Assembly (NCBI GenBank): GCA_963736575.1
Contig: CAVTPD010000001.1
Coordinates: 496,001 to 560,000 of the forward strand
DNA: 64,000 bases
DNA from: CAVTPD01 sp963736575
Lineage (GTDB): Bacteria > Bacteroidota > Bacteroidia > Cytophagales > JAAEPT01
Direction: 5' to 3'
The notes under the pieces are model-generated. The model was not told the origin of the DNA and did no database searches. It was given only the letters and a program-made list of their open reading frames with translations. This document shows positions 63,916 to 64,000 of the stretch, in pieces (position 1 is the first letter of the stretch; each line of letters begins with the position of its first letter). The translations under genes and the position numbers were made by a program.

Positions 63916-64000
63916 ATGATCGACTTTGTGAAAGCGGTCTGTTTAAATTGTCAACATTTAGAGAGCTTAGATTTAGATTTTAGAGAAGAGTTAAATACCA
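63916..64000 (+). CDS. Partial ORF at window end
   Basis: The frame starts MIDFVKAVCLNCQHLESLDL and is open to the window edge (28 codons). A Cys-x-x-Cys is present. Too short to name; it belongs to the same compact operon. Confidence 0.35.
   Translation, partial: MIDFVKAVCLNCQHLESLDLDFREELNT

Noticed and set aside
1..64000. rRNA or tRNA genes and a second CRISPR array
   Set aside because: I looked through the intergenic regions for cloverleaf-like or rRNA-like sequence and for other regular repeats and saw none.

Overview
The window is low-GC DNA from a member of the phylum Bacteroidota, probably a flavobacterium-like lineage. The sequence evidence is: type IX secretion (T9SS) C-terminal sorting domains of types A and B, a PorP/SprF-family protein, a 601-residue ribosomal protein S1, a DnaX without the zinc-finger insertion, SpoIIE/Reg_prop sensor phosphatases and DUF6702/HupE pairs. 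The species cannot be named from this window. No rRNA or tRNA gene was seen.

Layout. 0-13 kb is core genome: a 3'-truncated glycosidase, dnaK, rpsA, an M16 peptidase, dnaX (split by an A10 slippage run), an OPT transporter and exonuclease III. 13-18 kb holds a Fic protein, a small overlapping ORF, an unknown protein, an orphan Phd/YefM-type antitoxin, a GT-C glycosyltransferase and a periplasmic trehalase. 19-21.5 kb is an arsenosugar-type cluster (AhpD-like protein, ArsS, ArsM). 21.7-24 kb carries three tandem paralogous lipoproteins. 24-28.6 kb holds MarC, DUF3124, SulP and TolC-family genes. 29-38.3 kb is a five-gene surface/T9SS operon: type B adhesin, PorP/SprF, PD40-PKD protein, unknown exported protein, and a Reg_prop-SpoIIE sensor phosphatase. 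38.3-40.9 kb is an arsenic-resistance operon (arsR, DUF6428, arsC-like, acr3), so arsenic is handled both by methylation/arsenosugar synthesis and by reduction and efflux. 41-48.7 kb has a PhoX-like phosphatase, a di-haem peroxidase, a GH5 glycosidase and a HupE/DUF6702 pair.

48.8-60.6 kb is a type I-B CRISPR-Cas locus: cas6, cas8b, cas7, cas5, cas3, a RAYT transposase, cas4, cas1, then a 30-repeat array. Several things are odd about it. An antisense two-gene cassette with a JAMM-like HxH...D motif sits between cas6 and cas8b. A REP-associated transposase with a degenerate HUH motif is translationally coupled to cas4 and carries a REP-like palindrome in frame inside its own gene. cas8b, cas5 and cas1 each contain one frameshift, and the cas1 one lies on a canonical U_UUA_AAC slippery heptamer. 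cas1 has lost its normal C-terminus and cas2 is absent. After the array a tyrosine recombinase begins an integrative element that runs off the window.

Caution: at least eight genes carry 1-nt indels, most in homopolymers, and two spots (about 41.1-41.3 kb and 44.3-44.55 kb) carry several indels each. Base-calling error is therefore a serious alternative to biology for every frameshift reported here.
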